From NCBI RefSeq assembly GCF_007096885.1, contig NZ_VJNO01000019.1, forward strand, positions 1-64,000: a stretch of 64,000 nucleotides of DNA. The letters run 5' to 3'. Under the pieces are notes generated by a model, which saw nothing but the letters and a program-made list of their open reading frames with translations, did no database searches and was not told the DNA's origin. The position numbers were made by a program, and so were the translations under genes. Positions within the stretch are counted from its first letter, which is position 1. Every line of letters starts with the position of its first letter. Shown here in pieces: positions 22,996 to 31,771 of this stretch. Origin of the DNA: Streptomyces sp. 130 (GTDB lineage Bacteria; Actinomycetota; Actinomycetes; Streptomycetales; Streptomycetaceae).

Positions 22996-25652
22996 AGGAG
23001 CTGCTGGAAGCGGTCCGGGAGGGCCGCATGGACGACATCCGGCCCCTGCTCGCCCGGCTCGACCGGGGCGGACGCAAGGCCGTGCTGGAGGAGCTGAAGT
23101 CCCTGCGCAAGGAGGCCCGGGGCTGGCGCTGGGGCGAGCGGACCCGGGTCCGCAAGGCGATCCTGGTGGCCGGTGCGGGCTGCCACACGGGGGCGGCGGG
23201 CTGTGCGACGTGGCTCGGGGCCAGGGACATGCGGGACTGGACACACTCGCCGTACCCGTGGGTCCTGGAGGTGCTGGGCGACCGCGAGCCGGACTGGCTC
23301 GCCGATCTCGCCCGCCGGCTGGCCGCGCGCGCCGTGGAGTCCGAGGCGGAGTACCGGCTGGTCGAGGAGCTGGCCCGCCGGGCGGGCTGTCCGCTGCCCG
23401 TCTCGGACGGCATGGTCCGGGCGTGGGCGGAGCGGGCCGACCATGCGCGATGGCAGGGCGGGGCCCAGAAGCCCGTGGTCGATGTGCTGCGGCCGGACGC
23501 CCATCTGGCGGCCCTCGTGCCGCATCTCCTGACGATGCCGGAGCTGCCGCCGGTGGTGGCGTGGGTCGACAGCCGCTCCGCCGCCGGCTGCTGGCCCGCC
23601 GCGCTGACCACCCTGGTGGCCGAGGGCCTGCTCGACCGCGCGGCCCTGCTCGACGGCTGTGTCGCGCGGCTGCTGCGGGGCGGCAAGCCCACCGATCTCC
23701 GCTTCTGCCTGACGGTCGTCCGGGGACTCGGGCCCACCGAGGAGGAGGAGGCGGCACGGACCGCCGACTGGATGGCGATGGCCGCCGACGGGCCTTCCCC
23801 GGTGGCCGGTCACGCCCAGGAGGTGCTGGCCCGGCTCGACGCGCGGGGCGCCCTGTCGGTCCGGCAGCTGGCCGAGGTGTCCGGCGCGGTGCTCTTCCGC
23901 ACGGAGAAGAAGCTGGTGCGCGCCCAGTTGATCCTCCTGGGAAAGGTGTTGCGCCGGGAGCCTTCGGCGGCCGACGATCTGCTGCCGGTGATCGCGGACG
24001 CCTTCGGGCATCCGGACACCGACACGCAGGAGCGGGCGCTCAAGCTCGCGGCCCGCGCCCTGCCGGCCGCGACGCCCGGGGTGCGGGAGGAGACGGGCCG
24101 GATGGCCTCGCTGCTCGGCCCGGTGCACCGGGAGGCGGCGCGCGCCGTGTTCGGTGAGCTGCTGGAGGACGGGCCGCAGGCCGCGTACGAGGAGATCCTG
24201 CCGCCGCCTCCCGCCCCGCGCCCCCTCGGCCCGCCGCCCGGCTCGGCGGCCGAGCTGGCCGAGGAGGTGACAGCGGTCCTGCTCCGCCCGCGGCAGGAGG
24301 ACGTCACCGCGTTCGAACGGGCCCTGGACGGACTCGTCCGGTACGCCCACAGCGCACCGGAGGAGCTGGTCGCCGTCCTGGAGCCCGCACTCGCCGGCAT
24401 GTGGTGGGCCGCCGCCCCCGAGCAGGACGTCGAGCGGCGGCTGTCCCGGGAGCACGACGGTCTGCACATCGTCGCGGCGTCCCTGCTCGGCCGGATCCCG
24501 CGTCGGGCCGTGCACGACGCGCAGACCCGCCGGGCCGGGTCGGGCAGCTGCTGCCACGACGCGCTCAACGGCATCCTGTACGCCCGCCTCTGGGAGGCTG
24601 CCGCCGAGGTGCGGTCGGGCAGGCTGCCGTATCTGCTGGCGACGCCCACCTGGCACACGGGCACGATCGACGCGGCGGAACTGGTCGAGCGGCTGCGCGG
24701 CTACCAGGCGCTGGGCGTGCCGGCCGGGCCGGTGGACTTCGCCCAGGCGCTCCTCCGGGTCCGGCGCACGGACGCGGAGGAGGCCGCACGGCAGGCATCC
24801 GCGCTGGGGACCGTGCAGGGCGACCGGCTGGCGGCGTGGCTCCGGGCGGACCAGCCGGTGGCGGCCGTGGTCCCCCGGCACGTGGAGACGGATGTCCCCG
24901 TCGCCCGCGACTGGGTGCGGCAGACGGTGGTCAGGGCGCGGCGCCTGCTGCTCGCGACCCGGGAGAACCCGTTCGTCCGGGAGAGGTTCCCGCGCGCCTT
25001 CCACTGGCTCGGGAGCGCGCACTCCCCGCGCAACCAGAAGTGCTACTGCTGGGTGGCACAGTCGCCCCAGTGGACCGCCACCCTCCCTGAGGACGGTGAG
25101 ACGCTCGCGGCCTGGCTGCTGCCCTCCGTCGCGGCGTGCGTGCAGGAGGAGCGGGGCGGCACCTGGCTGCTGCCCGCTCTGGCCGAGACCGGCGGCGCGG
25201 CAGCCGGGGCGATCCATCTCGCCCTGGCCTACGGACTGGGCGCCCGGCATCCGGAGGACCGGCTCGCGGCGGTCGACGCGCTGCTGGTGCTGGCCGCGCG
25301 GGGCCGCCTCGACGCGGGGCTGCTCGGGGGCGAACTGGCGGCCCTGCTCGAAGGGGAGTCGGTCAAGCCGAATCGCTTGGCCGACGCGGCCCGGACCGCG
25401 GCGGGGACCGGGGCGTACGGGACGGTCCTGTCCGTCCTGGTGCCGCTGCTGCCCGCGTTGCTGGCCCGGGAGCGGGCGCCCCGGGGGCTGGGCGATCTGC
25501 TCGCCGTGGCGGCGGAGTGCGCCGAGCACAGCGGGCCGCCGGCCACCGGCCCCATAGCGGGTCTGGCGGAGACGGCCGCGCGCGGCGGGACGACCCAGCT
25601 GGTGCGGCAGGCGATACGCCTGGAGACCGCCTGCCGGGCGGGGACCGGCTGA
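22992..25652 (+). CDS. Large uncharacterised helical-repeat-like protein (possibly DUF6493)
   Basis: The 886-residue soluble protein starts at GTG 22992 inside the stop of the SWIM gene (GTGA). It is Leu/Ala-rich with repeated amphipathic helices resembling HEAT-like repeats, no membrane segment and no catalytic motif I recognise. Such proteins next to SWIM genes are annotated in Streptomyces as DUF6493, but I am recalling that pairing and cannot check it. The tight coupling suggests that the two proteins form a complex. Confidence 0.65.
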   Translation: MKELLEAVREGRMDDIRPLLARLDRGGRKAVLEELKSLRKEARGWRWGERTRVRKAILVAGAGCHTGAAGCATWLGARDMRDWTHSPYPWVLEVLGDREPDWLADLARRLAARAVESEAEYRLVEELARRAGCPLPVSDGMVRAWAERADHARWQGGAQKPVVDVLRPDAHLAALVPHLLTMPELPPVVAWVDSRSAAGCWPAALTTLVAEGLLDRAALLDGCVARLLRGGKPTDLRFCLTVVRGLGPTEEEEAARTADWMAMAADGPSPVAGHAQEVLARLDARGALSVRQLAEVSGAVLFRTEKKLVRAQLILLGKVLRREPSAADDLLPVIADAFGHPDTDTQERALKLAARALPAATPGVREETGRMASLLGPVHREAARAVFGELLEDGPQAAYEEILPPPPAPRPLGPPPGSAAELAEEVTAVLLRPRQEDVTAFERALDGLVRYAHSAPEELVAVLEPALAGMWWAAAPEQDVERRLSREHDGLHIVAASLLGRIPRRAVHDAQTRRAGSGSCCHDALNGILYARLWEAAAEVRSGRLPYLLATPTWHTGTIDAAELVERLRGYQALGVPAGPVDFAQALLRVRRTDAEEAARQASALGTVQGDRLAAWLRADQPVAAVVPRHVETDVPVARDWVRQTVVRARRLLLATRENPFVRERFPRAFHWLGSAHSPRNQKCYCWVAQSPQWTATLPEDGETLAAWLLPSVAACVQEERGGTWLLPALAETGGAAAGAIHLALAYGLGARHPEDRLAAVDALLVLAARGRLDAGLLGGELAALLEGESVKPNRLADAARTAAGTGAYGTVLSVLVPLLPALLARERAPRGLGDLLAVAAECAEHSGPPATGPIAGLAETAARGGTTQLVRQAIRLETACRAGTG

Positions 25653-25660
25653 GCCCCGCG

Positions 25661-25675
25661 CGGCGGTGTCCGCCG
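25661..25675 (+). terminator. Hairpin after the SWIM operon
   Basis: CGGCGG (25661-25666) and CCGCCG (25670-25675) form a tight stem 8 nt after the stop codon, with further GC pairing possible outside it. The rest of 25676-25802 shows no gene and probably holds the promoter of the next gene. Confidence 0.5.
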
Positions 25676-25802
25676 GCCGCGCCGCCCTTCGAAACACCCC
25701 TCCAACACCTTCGAAACCGACGACAGGGAGCCCGATTGCCCTTTAACCCATCGGTCACAAAGCGTTCGTGATCAGGCAACACCGCGCGGTCACAGTGGAT
25801 TC

Positions 25803-27215
25803 ATGACTGATGTGACATCCGCGAAGAGTGCCCACCGCCCCCACCACTGGCGGCGGGACGTGATCGAACTCGCCGCGCTGTTCACGGCGGTGGCGGTCGC
25901 CGACGCGATCGCCAACCTGATCGGGCACCAGCCGGACGGCCCGTACCTGCTCGTGGCCTCGGCCGTGGCCCTGACCGCGACGGCGGCGTTCCACACCTGG
26001 TGGGCCCGGCGCCACAGCCACGCGCCGCCTCCGCCGGACGCCACGGGCGCGGCGGCGGGCGTGGCGCCGGCCGCCGGGGCCGCCGCGCCCGGCGCCCCCG
26101 TATCCGCCGCGCCCGGTGAGACCGTGCTGTGGCGGATGCGGACCACGGTGCGGGACGTGCCGGGCAGCCTGGCCGCGCTGTGCACGGTGCTGGCCCGGCA
26201 CGGCATCGACATCCTCACGCTGCAGACGCACCCGCTGGCGCAGGGCACCGTCGACGAGTTCCTGCTGAGGGTGCCCGCTTCCCTGCCGGCCCGGGAGCTG
26301 TCCCGCGCGGTCGCCGACGCCGGGGGCAGCTCCACCTGGACGGAGCGGGCGGACGCCCACGATCTGGTGGACGCGCCGACGCGGGTGCTGGGCCTCGCCA
26401 CCCGTACCGCTCTGGACGCCGCCGAACTCCCCCTCGCACTGCGGCAGCTGCTCGGCCGGTGCACGATCCACTCGCTGCCCGCCGTGTCGGTCACCGGACG
26501 CGCCACCGGCGAGACGGCCCCGGTCGAAGGGGTGCTGGAGGAGACGGTGATGCGGCTGCGCGACCCGTCGGGCGGGGTCATCACCGTGGAGCGGCCCTAT
26601 CTGCCGTTCACTCCCACGGAGTTCGCCCGGGCCCGGGCGCTGGTGGAGCTCGACGCCCGCCTCGGCCCCCGGCTCCCGCGCGGCGAGCAGGTGCTCAGGC
26701 TGCCCGAGGGCGACGAGATCACCGTGCGCCGGGCGGACCGCGCCGACCTGGAGGCGGCCGTGGGGATGCACGGACGGTGCTCCGAGCAGACGCTGCGGCT
26801 GCGCTACCACGGGCCGGTCCGGGACGCCGACCGCTATCTGGACCACCTGCTGAGCCCGCGTTTCGGCCGCACCCTGGCCGTGCAGACGGCGTCCGGACGG
26901 CTGGTCGCCCTCGGCCATCTGCTGTGGGACGGCGACGAGACCGAGGTGGCCCTCCTCGTGGAGGACGAGTGGCAGCGGCGCGGGATCGGCTCCGAGCTGC
27001 TCGCCCGCCTGGTGGCGCTGGCCGTCGAGGCCGGCTGCGAGAACGTCTACGCCGTCACCCAGGCGTCGAACACCGGCATGGTCGCCGCCATGCGCTCGCT
27101 CTCGCTGCCGCTCGACTACCAGATCGAGGAGGGCACCCTCGTGATCACCGCACGCCTTGCGGCGCCCCCGGCGCGTTCCCTGCCGCAGCCGCCCTACGAG
27201 CAGGCCGAGCGCTGA
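25803..27215 (+). CDS. Membrane-anchored ACT-GNAT fusion protein
   Basis: The 470-residue protein has two N-terminal hydrophobic segments (about 20-65), a Pro/Ala linker, an ACT-like domain (TVRDVPGSLAALCTVLARHGIDILTL, about 112-140) and a C-terminal GNAT acetyltransferase domain (about 300-455, with EDEWQRRGIGSELLARLV). ACT domains bind amino acids allosterically, so the acetyltransferase may be amino-acid controlled. It is downstream of the SWIM operon and its 3' end overlaps the convergent PLP-enzyme gene by 22 nt. Confidence 0.82.
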   Translation: MTDVTSAKSAHRPHHWRRDVIELAALFTAVAVADAIANLIGHQPDGPYLLVASAVALTATAAFHTWWARRHSHAPPPPDATGAAAGVAPAAGAAAPGAPVSAAPGETVLWRMRTTVRDVPGSLAALCTVLARHGIDILTLQTHPLAQGTVDEFLLRVPASLPARELSRAVADAGGSSTWTERADAHDLVDAPTRVLGLATRTALDAAELPLALRQLLGRCTIHSLPAVSVTGRATGETAPVEGVLEETVMRLRDPSGGVITVERPYLPFTPTEFARARALVELDARLGPRLPRGEQVLRLPEGDEITVRRADRADLEAAVGMHGRCSEQTLRLRYHGPVRDADRYLDHLLSPRFGRTLAVQTASGRLVALGHLLWDGDETEVALLVEDEWQRRGIGSELLARLVALAVEAGCENVYAVTQASNTGMVAAMRSLSLPLDYQIEEGTLVITARLAAPPARSLPQPPYEQAER

Positions 27216-28393
27216 CCGGCCCCCTCGCGTACCGGGTCCGCGCCGTCCAGCGCCTGGCTCAGGTCGGCCCACAGGTCCTCGACGTCCTCCAGGCCCACCG
27301 ACATCCGCAGCAGCCGGTCGCCGACGCCGGAGGCGTGCCGGTCCGTCTCGTCCACGATGCGGTGGCTGATGGAGGCCGGGTGCTGGATGAGGGTGTCGAC
27401 GCTGCCGAGGCTGACGGCGGGGGTGATCAGCCGCACCCCCGCGATCACCCGGTGCGGGTCCCCGTACACCTCGAACGAGACCATCGCGCCGCCGGTCCGC
27501 GGGTAGTGCGCCCGGGCCACCCGGGGGTCGGCGGAGAGCCGGCGGGCCAGCTCGGCGGCGCTCGCGGAGGCGGCCCGGACCCGCACCGGCAGGGTGGACA
27601 GGCCGCGCAGCAGCAGATAGCCGGCCATCGGGTGCAGGACCCCGCCGGTGGCGAAGCGCACCTGGCGCAGCACGGCGGCGAACTCCTCGTCGCACGCGAC
27701 GACTCCGCCCATCACGTCGCCGTGCCCGCCGAGGTACTTCGTCGCGCTGTGCAGCACGATCCGGGCACCGAGCTCGACGGGGCGCTGGAGGACCGGCGTC
27801 GCGAAGGTGTTGTCGACCAGCAGCGGGACCGAACCGCAGGAGTGGGCGACGGCCCGGATGTCCACCTCGGCCAGGGTCGGGTTGGCCGGGGTCTCCACGA
27901 TCACCAGACCCGTGCCGGGCCGGATCGCCTCGGCGATGCCCGCCGGGTCCGTCCACGTCACCTCGGTGCCCAGCAGCCCGGCGCCGAGCAGGTGGTCACT
28001 GCATCCGTACAGCGGCCGTACGGCCACGACGTGGCGCAGCCCGGCGCTCGCCCGGGCCAGCAGCACGGCGGTCAGCGCGGCCATGCCGCTGGCGAACGCC
28101 ACCGCGCTCTCGGCGCCCTCCAGCCGGGCCAGCGCCGTTTCGAAGCGGGCGGTGGTGGGGTTGTCGAGCCGCGCGTAGACCGGCGGTCCGTCCGGGCGGG
28201 CCCCGGTGGCGGCGAAGGCGTCGATCCGCCCGGCCTCGGCGCGGGAGTCGTACGAGGGGTAGGTGGTCGACAGGTCGATCGGTGCGGCGTGCAGACCGAG
28301 GGCCGCGAGGTCGTCGCGTCCGGCGTGCACGGCTTCGGTGGCAAGCGCCCGGGACGGGGTGGTCGCGGGCGGCGGCACGGAGTCGTTGTCCAT
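27194..28393 (-). CDS. Trans-sulfuration-type PLP enzyme (cystathionine synthase/lyase family)
   Basis: The 399-residue enzyme belongs to the Cys/Met metabolism PLP family: IDLSTTYPSYD near the N-terminus, YARLDNPTTARFE, ALARLEGAESAVAFASGMAA, and VLHSATKYLGGHGDVMGG with the Schiff-base lysine. It could be a cystathionine gamma-lyase, gamma-synthase or methionine gamma-lyase; sequence alone does not decide. It is divergent from an Lrp/AsnC regulator with a 60-bp gap, typical of an amino-acid-responsive enzyme-regulator pair. Start ATG 28393-28391. Confidence 0.88.
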   Translation of the reverse strand: MDNDSVPPPATTPSRALATEAVHAGRDDLAALGLHAAPIDLSTTYPSYDSRAEAGRIDAFAATGARPDGPPVYARLDNPTTARFETALARLEGAESAVAFASGMAALTAVLLARASAGLRHVVAVRPLYGCSDHLLGAGLLGTEVTWTDPAGIAEAIRPGTGLVIVETPANPTLAEVDIRAVAHSCGSVPLLVDNTFATPVLQRPVELGARIVLHSATKYLGGHGDVMGGVVACDEEFAAVLRQVRFATGGVLHPMAGYLLLRGLSTLPVRVRAASASAAELARRLSADPRVARAHYPRTGGAMVSFEVYGDPHRVIAGVRLITPAVSLGSVDTLIQHPASISHRIVDETDRHASGVGDRLLRMSVGLEDVEDLWADLSQALDGADPVREGAGQRSACS

Positions 28394-28453
28394 GCGCCGC
28401 ACTCTGAACGCACGACGGAAGATGCGGCCCGAAGCCCGTGCTACGTTCGCCGA

Positions 28454-28975
28454 ATGACTGATTCCGTCGCTCTCGACACGGTGGATCTGCACATTCTGCG
28501 GCTGTTGCAGAACGACGCCCGGACCACGTACCGGGAGCTGGCGGCCGAGGTCGGCGTGGCTCCCTCGACGTGTCTGGACCGGGTGGCGCGGCTGCGCCGC
28601 ACCGGTGTCATCGTCGGGCACCGGCTGCGGCTGGACCCGGCCCGGCTGGGCCGGGGTCTGGAGGCGCTGCTCTCCGTACAGGTGCGGCCGCACCGGCGGG
28701 AGCTCATCGGGCCGTTCGTGGAGCGGATCAGGTCGCTGCCGGAGTCCCGGGCCCTGTTCCATCTGACCGGCCCCGACGACTACCTGGTGCATGTGGCGGT
28801 GGCGGACACGGCGGATCTGCAGCGGCTGGTGCTGGACGAGTTCACCTCGCGGCGTGAAGTGGCCCGGGTGGAGACGCGGTTGATCTTCCAGCAGTGGGAG
28901 TGCGGGCCGCTGCTCCCGCCGGTGCCGGGGGCGGCCGGGCCGGTCCCCGGTCAGGTCCGTCCTGCCGATAGGTAG
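28454..28975 (+). CDS. Lrp/AsnC-family regulator
   Basis: The 173-residue protein has an AsnC helix-turn-helix (DLHILRLLQNDARTTYRELAAEVGVAPSTCLDRVARL, about 10-46) and a RAM effector domain (about 70-150) ending FQQWECGPL. It most likely controls the divergent trans-sulfuration enzyme in response to a sulfur or branched amino acid. ATG 28454. The DUF885 gene starts 36 nt downstream. Confidence 0.9.
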   Translation: MTDSVALDTVDLHILRLLQNDARTTYRELAAEVGVAPSTCLDRVARLRRTGVIVGHRLRLDPARLGRGLEALLSVQVRPHRRELIGPFVERIRSLPESRALFHLTGPDDYLVHVAVADTADLQRLVLDEFTSRREVARVETRLIFQQWECGPLLPPVPGAAGPVPGQVRPADR

Positions 28976-29010
28976 TGACGCGGGGGGCCTCCCCGTACGA
29001 GGATGTCCAC

Positions 29011-30696
29011 ATGTCAGACTCTTCCAGCAGCGCACTGCCGCGCCAGGTCGCCGACGCCTACGTCGACGCCTTCATCGAACTCGACCCGATCTCCGGCACC
29101 TATCTCGGTGTCGCGGCAAGCTCGCGCCGCCTTCCCGACTTCTCCCCCGCCGGCCAGGAAAAGCTGGCCGCGCTGGCCCGGGACACGCTCGCCCGGCTGG
29201 ACCGCGCGGAGCAGCTGCCCGGGGCCGCCGATGACGCCGAGCGCCGCTGCGGCCGGCTGCTGCGGGAGCGGCTGACCGCCGAACTCGCCGTCCACGAGGC
29301 GGACGAGGCGCTGCGGGCCGTCTCCAACCTGCACTCCCCGGCGCACTCGGTCCGTGAGGTGTTCACGGTGACGCCGACCGAGACGGACGAGGACTGGGCG
29401 GCCGTCGCTGAGCGGCTGCGGGCCGTCCCGGCGGCGCTCGCCGGCTATCAGGAGTCCCTGGCGCTCGGTCTGGAGCGCAAGCTGTACGGCGGTCCGCGCG
29501 CCACCGCCACCTTCATCGGCCAGCTCGACGAGTGGGTCGGGGACGGCACGAAGGGCTTCTTCCAGGACTTCGTCGCCAACGGCCCCGAGGCCCTGCGCGA
29601 GGAGCTGGACGCCGCCGCCGCGCTGGCCGCCGGCGCCCTGGACGGGCTGCGGAACTGGATGCGCGAGGTGTACGCGCCGGCGGTCGAGGGCGAGCCGGAC
29701 ACGGTGGGCCGCGAGCGGTACGCCCGCTGGTCGCGCTACTTCAACGGCACCGACCTGGATCTGGACGAGGCGTACGCGTACGGCTGGTCCGAATACCACC
29801 GGCTGCTCGCCGAGATGAAGACCGAGGCCGAGAAGGTGCTGCCGGGCGCGGGCCCCTGGGAGGCGCTGGCCCATCTCGATGTGCACGGCAAGCACATCGA
29901 GGGCGTGGACGAGGTCCAGGCGTGGCTCCAGGGCCTGATGGACGAGGCGATCGACGCGCTGGACGGGACGCACTTCGAACTGGCCGAGCGGGTGCGCCGG
30001 GTGGAGTCGCGGATCGCCCCGCCCGGCGGCGCCGCCGCCCCGTACTACACGGGCCCCTCCGAGGACTTCTCGCGGCCCGGCCGCACCTGGCTGCCGACCA
30101 TGGGAGAGACCCGCTTCCCGGTGTACGACCTGGTGTCGACCTGGTACCACGAGGGCGTGCCCGGCCACCACCTCCAGCTCGCGCAGTGGGCGCACGTGGC
30201 GCAGAGCCTGTCGCGCTACCAGGCGTCGATCGGCATGGTCAGCGCCAACGCGGAGGGCTGGGCGCTGTACGCGGAGCGGCTGATGGACGAGCTGGGCTTC
30301 CTGCCCGACGCGGAGCGCCGGCTCGGTTACCTGGACGCGCAGATGATGCGCGCCTGCCGGGTGATCGTGGACATCGGCATGCACGTGGGGCTGGAGATCC
30401 CGGCCGACTCGCCGTTCCACCCGGGCGAGCGGTGGACGCCGGAGCTGGCGCAGGAGTTCTTCGGCAACCACAGCGGCCGTCCCGCCGACTTCGTGGAGAG
30501 CGAGCTGACCCGCTACCTCTCGATGCCGGGTCAGGCCATCGGCTACAAGCTGGGCGAGCGGGCCTGGCTGCTGGGCCGGGAGAACGCGCGGGCGGCGCAC
30601 GGGGACGCCTTCGACCTCAAGGCGTGGCACATGGCGGCCCTGTCCCAGGGTCCGCTGGGCCTGGACGACCTGGTCGACGAGTTGTCGAAGCTCTGA
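29011..30696 (+). CDS. DUF885 family putative metallopeptidase
   Basis: The 561-residue protein has the DUF885 zinc-peptidase signature YHEGVPGHHLQLAQW (about 379-393), an HExxxxGHH variant of the HExxH metal site, with a downstream glutamate in NAEGWALYAERLM. Length and the LPTMGETRFPVYDLVSTWYHEG context match the family, whose members are cytoplasmic or secreted carboxypeptidase-like enzymes. No signal peptide is seen. ATG 29011 is chosen over a GTG at 28975 that overlaps the Lrp stop. Confidence 0.85.
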   Translation: MSDSSSSALPRQVADAYVDAFIELDPISGTYLGVAASSRRLPDFSPAGQEKLAALARDTLARLDRAEQLPGAADDAERRCGRLLRERLTAELAVHEADEALRAVSNLHSPAHSVREVFTVTPTETDEDWAAVAERLRAVPAALAGYQESLALGLERKLYGGPRATATFIGQLDEWVGDGTKGFFQDFVANGPEALREELDAAAALAAGALDGLRNWMREVYAPAVEGEPDTVGRERYARWSRYFNGTDLDLDEAYAYGWSEYHRLLAEMKTEAEKVLPGAGPWEALAHLDVHGKHIEGVDEVQAWLQGLMDEAIDALDGTHFELAERVRRVESRIAPPGGAAAPYYTGPSEDFSRPGRTWLPTMGETRFPVYDLVSTWYHEGVPGHHLQLAQWAHVAQSLSRYQASIGMVSANAEGWALYAERLMDELGFLPDAERRLGYLDAQMMRACRVIVDIGMHVGLEIPADSPFHPGERWTPELAQEFFGNHSGRPADFVESELTRYLSMPGQAIGYKLGERAWLLGRENARAAHGDAFDLKAWHMAALSQGPLGLDDLVDELSKL

Positions 30697-30703
30697 CCGG
30701 ATG

Positions 30704-30739
30704 CGGCCGGTCCCGGGGCGCCGGCCCCGGGACCGGCCG
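30704..30739. terminator. Strong bidirectional terminator after the DUF885 gene
   Basis: A perfect 15-bp stem: 30704-30718 pairs with 30725-30739 around a 6-nt loop. It lies 7 nt after the DUF885 stop and 3 nt before the stop of the opposing rhodanese gene, and is followed by TTCTC. Confidence 0.85.
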
Positions 30740-30742
30740 TTC

Positions 30743-31231
30743 TCAGCAGCCGCAGTCGTCCGTGCCGGCCGGTGCGGTCAGCGGGTCGGCCGTGCGCCTG
30801 CCTTCGCCCTCATGGGTCTCGTACGGGAATCCCTCGCGCGCCCAGTACTCGAAGCCGCCGAGCATCTCCTTGACCCGGTAGCCGAGCCGCGCCAGGGCGA
30901 GGGCGGCGCGGGTGGCGCCGTTGCAGCCGGGGCCCCAGCAGTACGTGACCACCGGCACGGCCGGGTCGAGGAGCCGCGGCGCCTGCTCGGCGATGAGCGC
31001 GGTCGGCAGGTGCAGGGCGCCGGGGATGTGTCCCTGGTCCCAGGACGCGGTGGACCGGGAGTCGAGCAGGACGAATCCGGGGTCCCCTCCGGCGGCCAGC
31101 GCCGCGGCGACGTCCGAGACATCGGCGTGGAAGGCGAGCGAGGCTCCGAAGTAGGCGGCGGCGTCGGCCGGTTCGGCGGGCGGGACGCTCAGGACGGGGT
31201 GGGCGGCGAGGACGCCGGGCTGGGAAGTCAT
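30743..31231 (-). CDS. Single-domain rhodanese-like sulfurtransferase
   Basis: The 162-residue rhodanese domain has the LLDSRSTASWDQGHIPGALHLP motif and an active-site loop TYCWGPGCNGA with catalytic Cys, then GGFEYWAREGFPYE. It would transfer sulfane sulfur from thiosulfate or persulfides. The last residues are DDCGC, a small Cys pair that may be metal- or redox-active. It is divergent from an Lrp-type regulator across a 93-bp gap containing a long dyad. Confidence 0.87.
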   Translation of the reverse strand: MTSQPGVLAAHPVLSVPPAEPADAAAYFGASLAFHADVSDVAAALAAGGDPGFVLLDSRSTASWDQGHIPGALHLPTALIAEQAPRLLDPAVPVVTYCWGPGCNGATRAALALARLGYRVKEMLGGFEYWAREGFPYETHEGEGRRTADPLTAPAGTDDCGC

Positions 31232-31273
31232 GACGGAGAATCTATGATCGCCGCCGCTGGTCCGGAAGGCGAG

Positions 31274-31305
31274 ATCCCCGGCAACGGCCTTGATTCGCCG
31301 GGGAT
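31274..31305. promoter_or_regulatory. Dyad operator between rhodanese and Lrp genes
   Basis: ATCCCCGGC (31274-31282) and GCCGGGGAT (31297-31305) are perfect 9-bp arms 14 nt apart, with TTGATT/GATTCAA flanks. The position 20 nt upstream of the Lrp start suggests an Lrp binding site acting on both divergent genes. A transcribed hairpin is the alternative. Confidence 0.5.
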
Positions 31306-31324
31306 TCAACGGTTGCCTGTCCGT

Positions 31325-31771
31325 ATGAGCGACTATTCCCCGGACGCCACCGACTGGCGCATCCTCGATGTACTGCAACGCGAGGGCCGCGCCTCGTTCG
31401 CGGAGCTGGCACGGGCGGTGGCCATGTCGCCGAGCGCCGTGACCGAGCGGGTCCGCCGGCTGGAGGAGGCGGGGATCATCAGCGGTTACGCGGCCGTGGT
31501 CGATCCGGAACGGCTCGGGCTGCCGATCCTGGCCTTCGTGCGGCTGAGGTATCCGCACGGCAACTACAAGCCCTTCCACGATCTGCTGGAGACCACTGCG
31601 GAGATCGTGGAGGCCCACCACGTCACCGGCGACGACTGCTTCGTGCTCAAGGTGACGGCCCGCTCGATGAGCCATCTGGAGACCGTGTCCGGGAGGATCG
31701 GCGCGCTCGGCTCCGTCACGACGAGCGTGGTCTACTCCTCGCCGCTGCCGGGGCGGCCGATCAGTCGCTGA
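31325..31771 (+). CDS. Lrp/AsnC-family regulator
   Basis: The 148-residue protein has the AsnC helix-turn-helix (DWRILDVLQREGRASFAELARAVAMSPSAVTERVRRLEEAG, about 10-50) and a RAM domain (about 65-140, with HHVTGDDCFVLKVTA). It probably regulates the divergent rhodanese gene. Its 3' end overlaps the convergent sbcC gene by 11 nt. Confidence 0.9.
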   Translation: MSDYSPDATDWRILDVLQREGRASFAELARAVAMSPSAVTERVRRLEEAGIISGYAAVVDPERLGLPILAFVRLRYPHGNYKPFHDLLETTAEIVEAHHVTGDDCFVLKVTARSMSHLETVSGRIGALGSVTTSVVYSSPLPGRPISR

